Shown: positions 33,932 to 42,959, numbered from the stretch's first letter. The stretch: 64,000 nt of DNA from Oscillospiraceae bacterium (GCA_015064385.1 SVSI01000011.1:1-64000); one strand, 5' to 3'. Translations and numbers: made by a program. The notes: generated by a model from the sequence alone, not told the origin.

Positions 33932-36187
33932 TCAGTTTTTGATTCCCGAATAAAATTGTGACCGTACTATCTCAGCCGAGCTGACCTTTACGGCTGTGTC
34001 AAGCGCTTTTTCGGAATTTCCGTGTGATCCGTATATTATGACGTCCGCCTTCTTTACGGCGCTTGTAAACGACTTTGAAAATTCACTGCTCGTAAGAGTC
34101 AGCGCGCCGGTATTTGAGAAGTACGTATAGCGCGGAAGATCGCTTATCTCACTCTCGATAACTATAATCGAGGCGGGATTTGCCGTTTTGTGCGGATAGA
34201 TATACGGAGTAAGCGATATTTTTCCAAAGTTTAGTTTTTCTTCACACGGGGTATAGATCCTGACGTCACAACCGCTGATATCAAGAAAGGTCTTGATCGC
34301 ATTGTGAAATTCAAGGTCGCGCTCCTGCGGCTTCGGGAGAATAAAAGTCCTTATATCGGTGCTTTCTACAAGGCGCGTTACCGTTGCAATGTGCGTATAA
34401 TGATAATCACTTATCATATACGCGCTCACCTTGTTTCGGCATAGCTTTTCGCCGTACTCGATAGCGTTTTTGGTGAAAGGATAATTTCCGCTCGATATAT
34501 CGCACAAAAGTACCTCTTTCCCCGACGAAATTATAATGGCGTCGTTCTCGTTTTCCGTATAGTACGCAACAGAGCCGCCGTGAAGGTAGGGGTAGGTGAT
34601 TATCGCATTTCCGATGCAGCTCATAGCAACGAACGCAATAAGCGGAACGTAGGCAAGATATCGCCTTTTAGAAAAGCTCTTTAAGAAAAGGAGCATCAGT
34701 ACAAGAGAAAGCACGGTCAGTGCGAAAAGCAAATCAGAAAAAATGCCGTCAAAACGTACTGTAAAGCTTCCGAGACCGGAAAGAAAGCTTGATAGCGATA
34801 CACATATTTTGGATATAAAAGTTATCGCGCCGCCGAGCATCTTCGCTATTGGGATAATGGGCGAGAGTATCAGCATAAACGGTATCAGATACAGAATAAG
34901 TGTTATAAATACCGAAAAAATCAGATTACTTATCGGAGAAACATAGGACATTTCTCCGAAACAGAAATAGGATATCGGTAAAGTAAAGAGAACTGCCGCA
35001 AGAGTTATGTTCAGTGCCGAGACAAGGAGATACAGAGGTCTTATTTTATATATCGACTTGCTTCTGAGACCTTCATTTATAGGCACGGCTACGGTCAAAA
35101 TACCGAGTGTCGAAAAGAATGAAAGAAGAAGTCCGAGATCGTATATTGCATACGGACTCAGCATACAAATTATAAATGCGGAGCAAAACAGAGAACTTAC
35201 AGCATCCGAGCGCCTGCCGAAATAAAATGAAGCGTATGATAAAAGAAGCATTATCGCCGCACGGGATACGGATGCCGAAAATCCGGATATAAGCGCGTAA
35301 AACAACACGAAAATACCAAGAAGAAGCAACGAAATCTTTTTGTTTAGCGGCAGTCGGCAGAGAAATGCAGCAAGGAGTCCCACGATTATAGAAAAGTGCA
35401 TACCGCTTATTGCCAGCATGTGCGATATGCCGAGCTCTCTGAAAGAATCGGTAAAGGAGCGCGAAAGTCCGGATCTATCTCCGTAAACGAGCGCGCCGGA
35501 TAGTGACGTTCCCTCGTCGCGAGTAAATTTTCGTATGAGACGTGAGACGCCGTTACGCAGGCGCGCCGTTTGAGAGTAGGGAAAAGCAGAGCCGTCATCT
35601 ACTATTTCAAGCGCCTCTTCGTTTTCGGAAATTACGTTCAAAAAGTATCCCTTTGAGAACCCGTACGCCTCCGAGAGATTTGAAAATCGGTTATCTACCG
35701 ATATTTTGACCGGTAGCTTCAGTGATTCTCCGCTCTCAAACGGATTCATATAAGTGGAGGTCATAAACGCTTTGATACGGCATTTTTCGCCGTTTATCTC
35801 GCGAAGCAGTACCTCGTGACTTGAATAATTCTCATTTACGGTATTTGCCGAAATGACCGTCAAGGTAACGTTTGCCGCAAGAGAGTCGTATTTCTTTTCA
35901 AGCTTTTCGAGCTTAAGATCGAAATTTATAAATGAAAGGATAAACGCGAGAGCTATTGCAAGTGCCGCCAAGGTGTACGGCATAGCGTAAAACTCGTGTC
36001 CGCGCCGACGCAACACTACTCCTATAACGGGCATGAGTGCTCCTATGTATAAGATTATCGCGGCGACGGTTATTTTAAGTGAGCTATGAAAAAATCCGCA
36101 GAGAAAGTATGTAAGAAGAAAGCCCGCAAGCGTGAAGCATAGCGGGCGTTTGATAACTGAAAAGTTTATTCTTCTTATAAGGTTCAA
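33932..36187 (-). CDS. comEC: ComEC/Rec2 family DNA uptake channel protein
   Basis: 751 residues. N-terminal DUF4131 region with membrane helices, then the competence domain (SLSGALVYGDRSGLS, ISHMLAISGMHFSIIVGLLAA ~259) and a C-terminal metallo-beta-lactamase-like domain. In that domain the usual HxHxDH motif is replaced by SDYHYTH (~592), so metal binding is probably lost or altered. The start appears to be TTG 36187, two bases after the HU stop, with AAAGG ~11 bases upstream. It would form the inner-membrane channel for transforming DNA if the rest of the machinery exists. Confidence 0.9.
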   Translation of the reverse strand: MNLIRRINFSVIKRPLCFTLAGFLLTYFLCGFFHSSLKITVAAIILYIGALMPVIGVVLRRRGHEFYAMPYTLAALAIALAFILSFINFDLKLEKLEKKYDSLAANVTLTVISANTVNENYSSHEVLLREINGEKCRIKAFMTSTYMNPFESGESLKLPVKISVDNRFSNLSEAYGFSKGYFLNVISENEEALEIVDDGSAFPYSQTARLRNGVSRLIRKFTRDEGTSLSGALVYGDRSGLSRSFTDSFRELGISHMLAISGMHFSIIVGLLAAFLCRLPLNKKISLLLLGIFVLFYALISGFSASVSRAAIMLLLSYASFYFGRRSDAVSSLFCSAFIICMLSPYAIYDLGLLLSFFSTLGILTVAVPINEGLRSKSIYKIRPLYLLVSALNITLAAVLFTLPISYFCFGEMSYVSPISNLIFSVFITLILYLIPFMLILSPIIPIAKMLGGAITFISKICVSLSSFLSGLGSFTVRFDGIFSDLLFALTVLSLVLMLLFLKSFSKRRYLAYVPLIAFVAMSCIGNAIITYPYLHGGSVAYYTENENDAIIISSGKEVLLCDISSGNYPFTKNAIEYGEKLCRNKVSAYMISDYHYTHIATVTRLVESTDIRTFILPKPQERDLEFHNAIKTFLDISGCDVRIYTPCEEKLNFGKISLTPYIYPHKTANPASIIVIESEISDLPRYTYFSNTGALTLTSSEFSKSFTSAVKKADVIIYGSHGNSEKALDTAVKVSSAEIVRSQFYSGIKN

Positions 36188-36188
36188 A

Positions 36189-36464
36189 TTACTTGTTTAC
36201 CTTTTCGCGAAGCTTGCTCGACTGACGGAAAGAAACGATCTTGGTGTCGGGGAGCTGGATCTGAGCACCGGTAACGGGGTGACGTCCGATTCTGCCTGCG
36301 CGCTTTTTAACTTCTATGGTACCGAAACCGGAGAGCATAACCTTTTCTCCGTTTGCAAGAGCGTCAGCGATCTCGTTTATAAAAGAATCAATAACGTCTG
36401 CGGTTTTTGCATTGGAAAGTCCGTTTGCCTGAGCAACTTTTGCTACGAAATCCTTTTTTTTCAT
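36189..36464 (-). CDS. hup: HU family nucleoid DNA-binding protein
   Basis: 91-residue histone-like protein: MKKKDFVAKVAQANGLSN, VMLSGFGTIEVKKRAGRIGRHP with the DNA-intercalating arm and the conserved Pro, and ends KLREKVNK. It forms a dimer that bends DNA. The ATG is preceded by 11 bases, a 9-bp hairpin, and only then a GAAAGGA site 36-42 bases upstream. A promoter at 36521-36549 serves it and probably comEC. Confidence 0.97.
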   Translation of the reverse strand: MKKKDFVAKVAQANGLSNAKTADVIDSFINEIADALANGEKVMLSGFGTIEVKKRAGRIGRHPVTGAQIQLPDTKIVSFRQSSKLREKVNK

Positions 36465-36520
36465 AACTGCTGTTTGTCTTTTTTGTTGAAAAAAAGACGT
36501 CCTTTCATTTAATTTTCTAC

Positions 36521-36549
36521 ATTATAGCACATATTTGCGTAAAAATCAA
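36521..36549 (-). promoter_or_regulatory. Promoter for HU-comEC
   Basis: Minus strand TTGATT (36549-36544), 17 bases, TATAAT (36526-36521). Confidence 0.85.
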
Positions 36550-36603
36550 CAGTTTCTTATCAAAAAAATAATATTTTTTTTGCAAAATGTAGAAAAAACT
36601 CGC

Positions 36604-36632
36604 TTGACCGTTTGATAAAATAATGCTATAAT
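36604..36632 (+). promoter_or_regulatory. Promoter for CDF transporter
   Basis: TTGACC (36604-36609), 17 bases, TATAAT (36627-36632). Confidence 0.85.
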
Positions 36633-36734
36633 GATAAAAAGTTTACCGTGTGCTATTTATACTCCTCAAAAATCGGTTTTTTATACGAAGCGGTAAAAAT
36701 AAAAAAATAAATAATCAAGGGGTAAAATCAAAAT

Positions 36735-37913
36735 ATGCTTTTAGCCGATCTGTTTATAAAAAATCAGCAGTCGCTCTCTTCGGAAAAGAAGCGTGAGAAA
36801 TACGGTGTATTTTACGGAATACTCGGAATTTTTCTCAATATCTTGCTTTGTATAATAAAATTTATAGCAGGAATGCTGACGGGTGCGATCTCGGTCACCG
36901 CAGACGCTTTCAACAATCTTTCCGACGCCGGCTCGTCTCTGATATCTCTTTTCGGATTCCGTCTCGCATCCAAAAAGGCGGACGAAGACCATCCCTTCGG
37001 TCACGGACGCTTTGAATACATTTCGGGATTTATTATCTCGCTTCTTATCGTGCTCGTTGGATTCGAGCTCGGAAAAAGCTCGGTCGAAAAGATATTCGAT
37101 CCCACAGCCGTTGAGTTTTCGACGGTATCTGTGATAATACTCGCGGTATCGATTCTTATAAAGCTTTATATGGCGTACTACAATTTCAGAGTAGGAAAGA
37201 AGATAAGCTCGAGCGCTATGAAGGCGACCGCGGTTGACAGCTTGACCGACTCGGTCTCGACCACCGTAGTACTTATATGCATTCTTATCTCGCACTTTAC
37301 GAGTGTACAGATAGACGCATACTGCGGTCTTGCCGTATCGGCGTTCATCCTCTATTCGGGAATACGCTCGGCAAAGGAAACGATAGACCCGCTTCTCGGT
37401 CAGACGCCGACTCGGGAATTCGTTGAAAGCATCGAAGCTATGGCTAGAAGATGCGAATACGTTTGCGGAGTTCACGATCTCGTGGTTCACGATTACGGTC
37501 CGGGCAGGCGTATGATATCTCTGCACGTTGAGGTCCCCGCAGATGCGGATATTCTCGCCGTTCACGACGCTATTGACAATATAGAAAGAGAAATGCGCTC
37601 CACGCTTATGTGCGACGCCGTGATCCATATGGATCCCATCGAAACGGGTGACTCGCTCGTTGCCGAGGCACGTGAAATGGTGCTTTCCAGAATAAATAAG
37701 ATAGACTCACGCATAACCATCCACGATTTCCGTATGGTGCGCGGAAACACGCACACGAATCTTATTTTTGATGCCGTGATACCTTACGATATAAAGATGT
37801 CGGATAAAGAGATAAAGGATCTTATATCTGATAAAATTTCCGAGTATGACGATCATTACAGAACTGTAATAGAAATAGACCGTCCGTTTGTAAATTCGGG
37901 CGAAAAACGCTGA
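36735..37913 (+). CDS. Cation diffusion facilitator family transporter
   Basis: 392-residue metal/proton antiporter exporting Zn, Fe or Mn. Six membrane helices with the metal-site motifs DAFNNLSDAGSS and ATAVDSLTDSVS, a DHPFGHGRFEYIS loop, then a C-terminal cytoplasmic domain (LVVHDYGPGRRMISLHVEVP), followed by an extra ~70 residues with a second similar fold. RBS AAGGGG about 12 bases before ATG. Metal not predictable. Followed 18 bases later by a flavoprotein gene. Confidence 0.93.
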   Translation: MLLADLFIKNQQSLSSEKKREKYGVFYGILGIFLNILLCIIKFIAGMLTGAISVTADAFNNLSDAGSSLISLFGFRLASKKADEDHPFGHGRFEYISGFIISLLIVLVGFELGKSSVEKIFDPTAVEFSTVSVIILAVSILIKLYMAYYNFRVGKKISSSAMKATAVDSLTDSVSTTVVLICILISHFTSVQIDAYCGLAVSAFILYSGIRSAKETIDPLLGQTPTREFVESIEAMARRCEYVCGVHDLVVHDYGPGRRMISLHVEVPADADILAVHDAIDNIEREMRSTLMCDAVIHMDPIETGDSLVAEAREMVLSRINKIDSRITIHDFRMVRGNTHTNLIFDAVIPYDIKMSDKEIKDLISDKISEYDDHYRTVIEIDRPFVNSGEKR

Positions 37914-37931
37914 TTTTAAGGAGAAAATACA

Positions 37932-38549
37932 ATGAAAGTACTTATTTTAAGCGGAAGTCCGCACGCAAACGGAAACACCGCAAGAGCTATTAGGGAGCTT
38001 GAAAATACCTTTAATGCCGAGGGTGTTGAGACCGAGGTAATTCAGGTCGGAAACAAGGAAATCCGCGGATGCTACGCGTGCAAGGTCTGTTATAAAACGG
38101 GCAAATGCGTCGCAGACGATATCGTGAATGAGATAGCAGAGAAATTTGAGCAGGCAGACGGACTTATCGTTGCAAGTCCCGTTTATTACGCCTCTCCCAA
38201 CGGAACTCTCGTTTCCTGCCTTGACCGTCTCTTTTACAGCAGCCACTTTGACAAGAGAATGAAAGTAGGCGCAAGCATTGCAGTCGCAAGACGTGGCGGA
38301 TGCTCTGCTACTTTCGATATGCTCAATAAATATTTCACGATAAGCGGTATGCCGATCGCCTCCAGTCAGTATTGGAACAGCGTTCACGGAGCGGCGCCCG
38401 GTCAGGCAGAGGAGGACCTCGAAGGACTCCAGACTATGCGTACGCTTGCAAAGAATATGACTTTTCTTATGAAGAGCATTGCACTCGGTAAAAAGGAGTT
38501 CGGTCTTCCCGAAAAGGAAGAGAAGATATCTACCGGATTTGTGAGATAA
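37932..38549 (+). CDS. Flavodoxin/NADPH-dependent FMN reductase family protein
   Basis: 205 residues of the iron-sulfur-flavoprotein-like FMN reductase group. FMN-binding loop at the start (SGSPHANGNTARAI), and a Cys-rich segment GCYACKVCYKTGKCVADD that may hold a metal or disulfide, then VASPVYYASPNGTLVSCLDR. Members reduce quinones, nitro-compounds or transfer electrons in anaerobes. RBS AAGGAG. Ends with a terminator. Confidence 0.9.
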   Translation: MKVLILSGSPHANGNTARAIRELENTFNAEGVETEVIQVGNKEIRGCYACKVCYKTGKCVADDIVNEIAEKFEQADGLIVASPVYYASPNGTLVSCLDRLFYSSHFDKRMKVGASIAVARRGGCSATFDMLNKYFTISGMPIASSQYWNSVHGAAPGQAEEDLEGLQTMRTLAKNMTFLMKSIALGKKEFGLPEKEEKISTGFVR

Positions 38550-38558
38550 AACGAAACG

Positions 38559-38587
38559 AAAAAGCAGGTCGGAAGACTTGCTTTTTT
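38559..38587 (+). terminator. Terminator after FMN reductase gene
   Basis: AAAAAGCAGGTC, 4-base loop, GACTTGCTTTTTT. Confidence 0.88.
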
Positions 38588-38600
38588 ACATAAATAACAC

Positions 38601-38705
38601 CGGCAGGACTTACGAACCTAAGTTTGCGCCTACGTTTAGCAATAATCAAAACTTACCTTGCGCAAACCAACACATCGTAAACGATGTGTGAGGTTCAAAT
38701 CGTCA
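38601..38705 (-). repeat. tRNA-tail repeat, second locus
   Basis: Read on the minus strand this contains AACCTCACA, TTTGCGCAAGGTAAG, CGTAGGCGCAAACTTAG and GGTTCGTAAGTCCTGCC. It aligns with the repeat at 20042-20144. It too follows a tRNA-Arg gene and its terminator, and ends in a T-arm-like sequence carrying the same two-base insertion. An internal hairpin (CACATCGT/ACGATGTG) is present. No coding sequence. Confidence 0.65.
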
Positions 38706-38713
38706 AGTGAACT

Positions 38714-38745
38714 AAAAAAGCAGATGAGAAAAATCTCATCTGCTT
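38714..38745 (-). terminator. Terminator after tRNA-Arg (ACG)
   Basis: Minus strand AGCAGATGAG, 6-base loop, CTCATCTGCT, then T6. Confidence 0.92.
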
Positions 38746-38750
38746 TTCTA

Positions 38751-38823
38751 CGCGCCCGGCAGGATTCGAACCTGCGACCTACCGGTTCGTAGCCGGGCAC
38801 TCTATCCACTGAGCTACGGGCGC
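38751..38823 (-). tRNA. tRNA-Arg (ACG)
   Basis: Acceptor GCGCCCG/CGGGCGC, D-arm GCTC/GAGT, anticodon stem CCGG/CCGG with anticodon ACG (read as ICG), T-arm GCAGG/CCTGC with TTCGAAT. CCA not encoded. Confidence 0.97.
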
Positions 38824-38867
38824 GTATTTTTCGTACGAAAACGCACACTCGCGTTTCGTACTTGGCG

Positions 38868-38896
38868 ATTATAACACAATATTTTCCTTTTGTCAA
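38868..38896 (-). promoter_or_regulatory. Promoter for tRNA-Arg (ACG)
   Basis: Minus strand TTGACA (38896-38891), 17 bases, TATAAT (38873-38868). Confidence 0.9.
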
Positions 38897-38930
38897 GAGT
38901 AAAATCGCAAAAAATGAAAAAATTTAGGAA

Positions 38931-40178
38931 TTATTTTGCGGCAAAGTTTATCTTTGCTTCTGTAAGACGTTCGTTGCCTTTTTCGACGGCTATTTCCTTG
39001 TACTGTGCCTCGCTTCCCATAAAGGTGACGTCCTTAAGAGAAATGCATCCGCTGAACGCACCTTCTCCGATCTTTGCCGTCTCGTGAGACAGAGTCAAGC
39101 TTGAAAGCTTCGTGCAGCTGTCGAAAGCGAATGCACCGATCTCCTGTACATTTTGTGGGAGTATTACGCCCGTAATTGAACTGCAACCGAGAAACGCAGA
39201 GGTGTCGATCTTTGTGAGTCCTTCGGGCATATCGGGAAATTTAAGGGACGTGCAGGATGCAAAAGCGTACGAGCTGATAGAGGTAACACCGCTCGGAATG
39301 TTTATTTTCTCAAGTGAGGAGCAACCCATAAAAGCGTACTGACCAATGTGTTTTACACCATCGGGAAGAGTTATCTCTTTAACTAAGGAGCAGCCGTAGA
39401 ACGCGTAGTCGCTGATCTCGGTGACTGTTTCGGGAATTGAAACCGACGTCAGCTTCGTGTAGTTTTTGAACGAATTTTTCTCGATCTCATGGACGGCAAC
39501 TCCGTCGAAAACGGCGGGAATAACGATATCTCCGTCCCCGGTATATCGACTCCTTTGGAAGATTATCGCGCCGTCCGCACTGACCGAAAAATAGGGCTCG
39601 AGCGCAGAGCAGGATACCTTCTTGCCTTCCTTTTCGGAGAAGGAGTCGTAAATGTTTTTGAGATATTCCTTGCCGTCCTTATAATCTGCTATATCCGAGA
39701 AAAGCTCTGCCGCCTTCTCATAGTTTCCGCCGTTATAGTTTTTCTTTGCCAAAGCGTATTTTATAGGCGAGATGCACAAAAGGAGCGAAGCTACGATTAT
39801 TCCGACGGCAGCGGCAATAATTGCAAATATTTTAAGCGCTTTTTTGACCTTTGCGGGAGAAAAAGCGCGGGAGCTCTCCTCAACGATCTCGCGCTCGACC
39901 ATTCTCGATGCAAGATATTCGCACGACTCGATCTGTTCGGGACAGTCACGGTATTTTCCGAGCGAGACGAAAAGCTCTTTTGCCTCTTCAACGTCTCGGG
40001 GATATAGTGCTATCTGCTTTTTGTGAATGGCAGAAAGATAAATAGCGTCTTTATTTTCTTTTATCTCGTTTTCCGAAAGTATATCGCACTCTTTTCCGCA
40101 TTTCGGACATTTTGCAAGGTCCGAATCGGTACTTGAGAGAAATGCGTTTTTACAGCCGGAACAGTAGCATATAGCCAT
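38931..40178 (-). CDS. BspA-type leucine-rich-repeat membrane protein with zinc ribbon
   Basis: 415 residues. The N-terminus is a zinc ribbon (CSGCKNAF...CPKCGKEC). One membrane helix (~115-140: IFAIIAAAVGIIVASLLLCI) follows, then a TPR-like stretch (NYEKAAELFSDIADYKDG). From ~190 there are about seven LRR_5 repeats of the BspA type (ITLPDGVKHIGQYAFMGCSSLEKI and similar, 23-residue period). The zinc ribbon should be cytoplasmic and the repeats outside. RBS AAAGGAG. Function unknown; such proteins often mediate adhesion or envelope sensing. Confidence 0.88.
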   Translation of the reverse strand: MAICYCSGCKNAFLSSTDSDLAKCPKCGKECDILSENEIKENKDAIYLSAIHKKQIALYPRDVEEAKELFVSLGKYRDCPEQIESCEYLASRMVEREIVEESSRAFSPAKVKKALKIFAIIAAAVGIIVASLLLCISPIKYALAKKNYNGGNYEKAAELFSDIADYKDGKEYLKNIYDSFSEKEGKKVSCSALEPYFSVSADGAIIFQRSRYTGDGDIVIPAVFDGVAVHEIEKNSFKNYTKLTSVSIPETVTEISDYAFYGCSLVKEITLPDGVKHIGQYAFMGCSSLEKINIPSGVTSISSYAFASCTSLKFPDMPEGLTKIDTSAFLGCSSITGVILPQNVQEIGAFAFDSCTKLSSLTLSHETAKIGEGAFSGCISLKDVTFMGSEAQYKEIAVEKGNERLTEAKINFAAK

Positions 40179-40270
40179 TTGTGTCTCCTTTGGAGTAAAA
40201 TTCTTCGTTTACATTATAATAGCATTGCCGCGCCTTGTCAAGAATATGTGCGAAATGTTTACATACTTAC

Positions 40271-40299
40271 TTGACATTTGGTACAAATTAGGATAAAAT
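40271..40299 (+). promoter_or_regulatory. Promoter for HD-domain / QueH-Nudix operon
   Basis: TTGACA (40271-40276), 17 bases, TAAAAT (40294-40299). Confidence 0.85.
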
Positions 40300-40333
40300 G
40301 TTTTCAGTAATCTGATTTACACAGGAGGCAAGA

Positions 40334-40903
40334 ATGAACCCGCGCGAATACATCGATTTTCTCGGCATAATAGAAAAAAACAAGTGTAACACCCGCCACT
40401 CGTGGACGTCAAGCGGACGTCGCGAGAGTGTTGCTGAACATTCGTGGCGTCTTTCGGTAATGGCTATGCTGTGTGCGGATGAATACCCCGATCTTGATAT
40501 AAATAAGCTTATAAAAATGTGCCTTATACACGATTTCGGCGAGGCGGTCACGGGAGATATTCCGTCCTTTCTTAAGACTGATTCTCACGAGAAAGAGGAA
40601 GAAAAGGCGATCAAGGAGCTTCTTTCAAAGCTCCCTGATAGCTATCGAGAGGAGTTTACAGCGCTTTTTGAGGAAATGAACGCACTCGAAACGCCCGAGG
40701 CAAAGCTCTATAAGGCGCTTGACAATATGGAGGCAGTCGTTTCTCATAACGAGGCACCCATATCGACCTGGATCCCCGACGAATACCGGATGAATCTCAC
40801 CTACGGCGAGGATAAGGCACAGTGGTCGCCCTGGACGAGAGCACTTCGCGAACAGTTAAAAGAAGATTCACTTAAAAAGATAGAAGAAAGCAAGGAAAAA
40901 TGA
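40334..40903 (+). CDS. HD domain phosphohydrolase (YfbR/HDDC2-like)
   Basis: 189 residues with the HD metal motif in order: SVAEHSWRLSVMAML, IHDFGEAVTGDIP and a later Asp (ALDNMEAVVSHNEAP). Resembles 5'-deoxynucleotidases of the YfbR/HDDC2 group, which hydrolyse dNMPs. RBS AGGAGG 6 bases before ATG. Its stop overlaps the start of the QueH-Nudix gene by four bases. Confidence 0.9.
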   Translation: MNPREYIDFLGIIEKNKCNTRHSWTSSGRRESVAEHSWRLSVMAMLCADEYPDLDINKLIKMCLIHDFGEAVTGDIPSFLKTDSHEKEEEKAIKELLSKLPDSYREEFTALFEEMNALETPEAKLYKALDNMEAVVSHNEAPISTWIPDEYRMNLTYGEDKAQWSPWTRALREQLKEDSLKKIEESKEK

Positions 40904-42048
40904 GCGTTAAAACAAACTATCAGAAGGAGCTTGAAAAGCTGCTTGAAAATATCCCGAAAGGGACTCGTCTGCTGCTTCACAGTTGCTGTGCGCCCTGCTC
41001 GTCGTACGTTATATCCTATCTTGCAAATTATCTCGATATTACGGTGTTTTATTATAACCCCAACATAAGCGAGCGCGACGAATATCTGAAGCGTGCGGCC
41101 GAGCAAAAACGGCTGATAAGCGAGATGCCGACACCTCATAAGGTAGATTTTATCGAGGGCAAGTACGACGGAAAGATCTTCTTTGACGCAGTGCGCGGAT
41201 ACGAATGCTGCCGCGAGGGAGGAGACAGATGTAAGATCTGCTACCGTCTGCGCCTTGAGGAGACGGCGCTCAAAGCAAAAGAGCTCGGTTACGACTATTT
41301 CTCGACCACGCTTACGATAAGTCCTCTGAAAAACGCGCAGGCGATAAACGAGATAGGAAAAGAGCTTGAAAAGATGCACGGAGTGAACTGGCTCCCGTCC
41401 GATTTCAAGAAAAACGAAGGGTATAAAAAGAGCATCGAGCTCTCTAAAAAATACTCGCTTTACAGACAAAATTACTGCGGCTGTGTCTTTTCAAAAAGAG
41501 AGAGCGGCGAAACGGTGCTTTATGAAAAAACGCTCGCCACTACCGAAATATTTGACGGAAAGATCATCCGCGTAAAACGGGACGACGTTCTTCTTTCGGA
41601 CGGTACGAGCGCTTTCCGCGAGGTGGTCGAGCACAGCGGCGGAGTCTGCGTTGCGCCCCTTATCGAGGACGATAAGCTTATTTTCGTAAGGCAATTCAGA
41701 TATCCTCACGGAGAGGTGATTTACGAACTTCCCGCAGGTAAGCTTGAAAAGGGCGAGGATCCCAAAAGTGCAGGACTGCGCGAGCTCTCCGAGGAAACGG
41801 GATATATAAGCGATGATCTTACCGATCTCGGGATACTTTATCCTACACCCGCCTACTGCGGAGAAAAAATATATATGTATCTTGCGCGCGATATGAAAAA
41901 GAGTGAGCAGCATCTCGACACGGGAGAACTCCTTTTTACTGAGGAGATATCTCTTGAACGTGCCACAGAAATGGTAATGCGTGGCGAGATCAGGGATGCC
42001 AAAACTCAGGTTATGGTACTAAAGCTTGCGCGTATGCTTGGCGTATAA
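40900..42048 (+). CDS. queH: Epoxyqueuosine reductase QueH fused to a Nudix hydrolase
   Basis: 382 residues, two enzymes in one chain. Residues ~1-205 are QueH (DUF208), the last step of tRNA queuosine synthesis: SCCAPCSS (28-35), GYECCREGGDRCKICY and YCGCVFS give the paired Cys sites for Fe-S and metal. Residues ~210-382 are a Nudix domain of the ADP-ribose pyrophosphatase type, with a full Nudix box GKLEKGEDPKSAGLRELSEETGY split as GKLEKGE (280-286) and RELSEETGY. No internal start or RBS separates them; the Nudix part begins with the usual ADPRase lead (TEIFDGKIIRVKRD). Function of the fusion is unknown. Confidence 0.9.
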   Translation: MSVKTNYQKELEKLLENIPKGTRLLLHSCCAPCSSYVISYLANYLDITVFYYNPNISERDEYLKRAAEQKRLISEMPTPHKVDFIEGKYDGKIFFDAVRGYECCREGGDRCKICYRLRLEETALKAKELGYDYFSTTLTISPLKNAQAINEIGKELEKMHGVNWLPSDFKKNEGYKKSIELSKKYSLYRQNYCGCVFSKRESGETVLYEKTLATTEIFDGKIIRVKRDDVLLSDGTSAFREVVEHSGGVCVAPLIEDDKLIFVRQFRYPHGEVIYELPAGKLEKGEDPKSAGLRELSEETGYISDDLTDLGILYPTPAYCGEKIYMYLARDMKKSEQHLDTGELLFTEEISLERATEMVMRGEIRDAKTQVMVLKLARMLGV

Positions 42049-42052
42049 AACT

Positions 42053-42082
42053 AAAAACGGGTGAAAATTCACCCGTTTTTTT
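42053..42082. terminator. Shared terminator of queH-Nudix and araC genes
   Basis: ACGGGTGA, 4-base loop, TCACCCGT with A-run and T-run flanks. The AraC stop codon lies inside the stem. Confidence 0.9.
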
Positions 42083-42959
42083 CTTTTATCATTTTTCTGT
42101 ACTGAAGAGGAGAATATCCGTATTTTTTCTTGAAAAGCGAATAGAGATAGTTTTCTGAGCCGAAGTTTATCTGGTTAGCTATGTCGCTTATCTTCATATC
42201 GGTATTACGAAGCAAAATTTCGGCAGATGCGAGCTTTTTTTCTATTATTAGATCGCTCAGCGAGCAGCCGTATTCTTTTTTTATGATTCTCGCTACCTGT
42301 CTCGTTGATAGGAAAACGTGCTCGGCAACGTCAGAGAGGGTTATCTTCTGATAGAACTTGAAGTTTATATATGCCTCAATGTCGTTTATATGATTGCTGT
42401 CGTCCTTTTCAACGTAGGAGTTGACGCTTTCGGGAGCGAGCATACGCATCATTTCGTGGAATACAAGCGAGATGAGAAGCTCTGCCTCTTTTTCGGACTT
42501 GCGGTTGTTTTCCTCGAGCTTTTCAGATATTTTTCGTATGTAGAAGACAATATCGTCGCTTATCGGTGTGTCGCAAACGATACCGTTTTCCTCCTTGCCG
42601 CTCAGTATCTTCAAAAATGCGGACGGGAGAGTACCTTCCTTGGCGTTTTCAACAGAGAAGAGCAGACAGAAGCATTCGCGGTTGTTGGGAGTCGTGTAGT
42701 GCTTTATTTTGGGCGGGATTATTACGATCTTCCTTTCGTAGAACGTGTTTCCTCGCTCGGTAACGATCTCCAGACTGCCTTCGGTTACGAAAAATACCTC
42801 GTATGTGAAATGTGTGTGTATCGTCTTCATTCGTCCGGGATCGTTGGAGTGCGCCTTTTCGCCGGGAATTCGCGGTGACGGGCCGGCTATAAATACGTTG
42901 AGATGCGATCCGTAAACGTCTATGAAGAACGCTTTTTTTGCTTTGTTTTTCTGTATCAT
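42069..42959 (-). CDS. AraC family transcriptional regulator (cupin sensor)
   Basis: 296 residues. N-terminal cupin-like ligand domain (IHTHFTYEVFFVTEGSLEIV, IVIIPPKIKHYT), and a C-terminal double helix-turn-helix (ITLSDVAEHVFLSTRQVARI and MKISDIANQINFGSENYLYSLFKKKYG). It is divergent from the GH51 arabinofuranosidase gene and most likely controls it in response to a sugar. The -10 box is only 6 bases from the ATG and no RBS is seen, so the mRNA may be leaderless. Confidence 0.92.
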   Translation of the reverse strand: MIQKNKAKKAFFIDVYGSHLNVFIAGPSPRIPGEKAHSNDPGRMKTIHTHFTYEVFFVTEGSLEIVTERGNTFYERKIVIIPPKIKHYTTPNNRECFCLLFSVENAKEGTLPSAFLKILSGKEENGIVCDTPISDDIVFYIRKISEKLEENNRKSEKEAELLISLVFHEMMRMLAPESVNSYVEKDDSNHINDIEAYINFKFYQKITLSDVAEHVFLSTRQVARIIKKEYGCSLSDLIIEKKLASAEILLRNTDMKISDIANQINFGSENYLYSLFKKKYGYSPLQYRKMIKEKNG

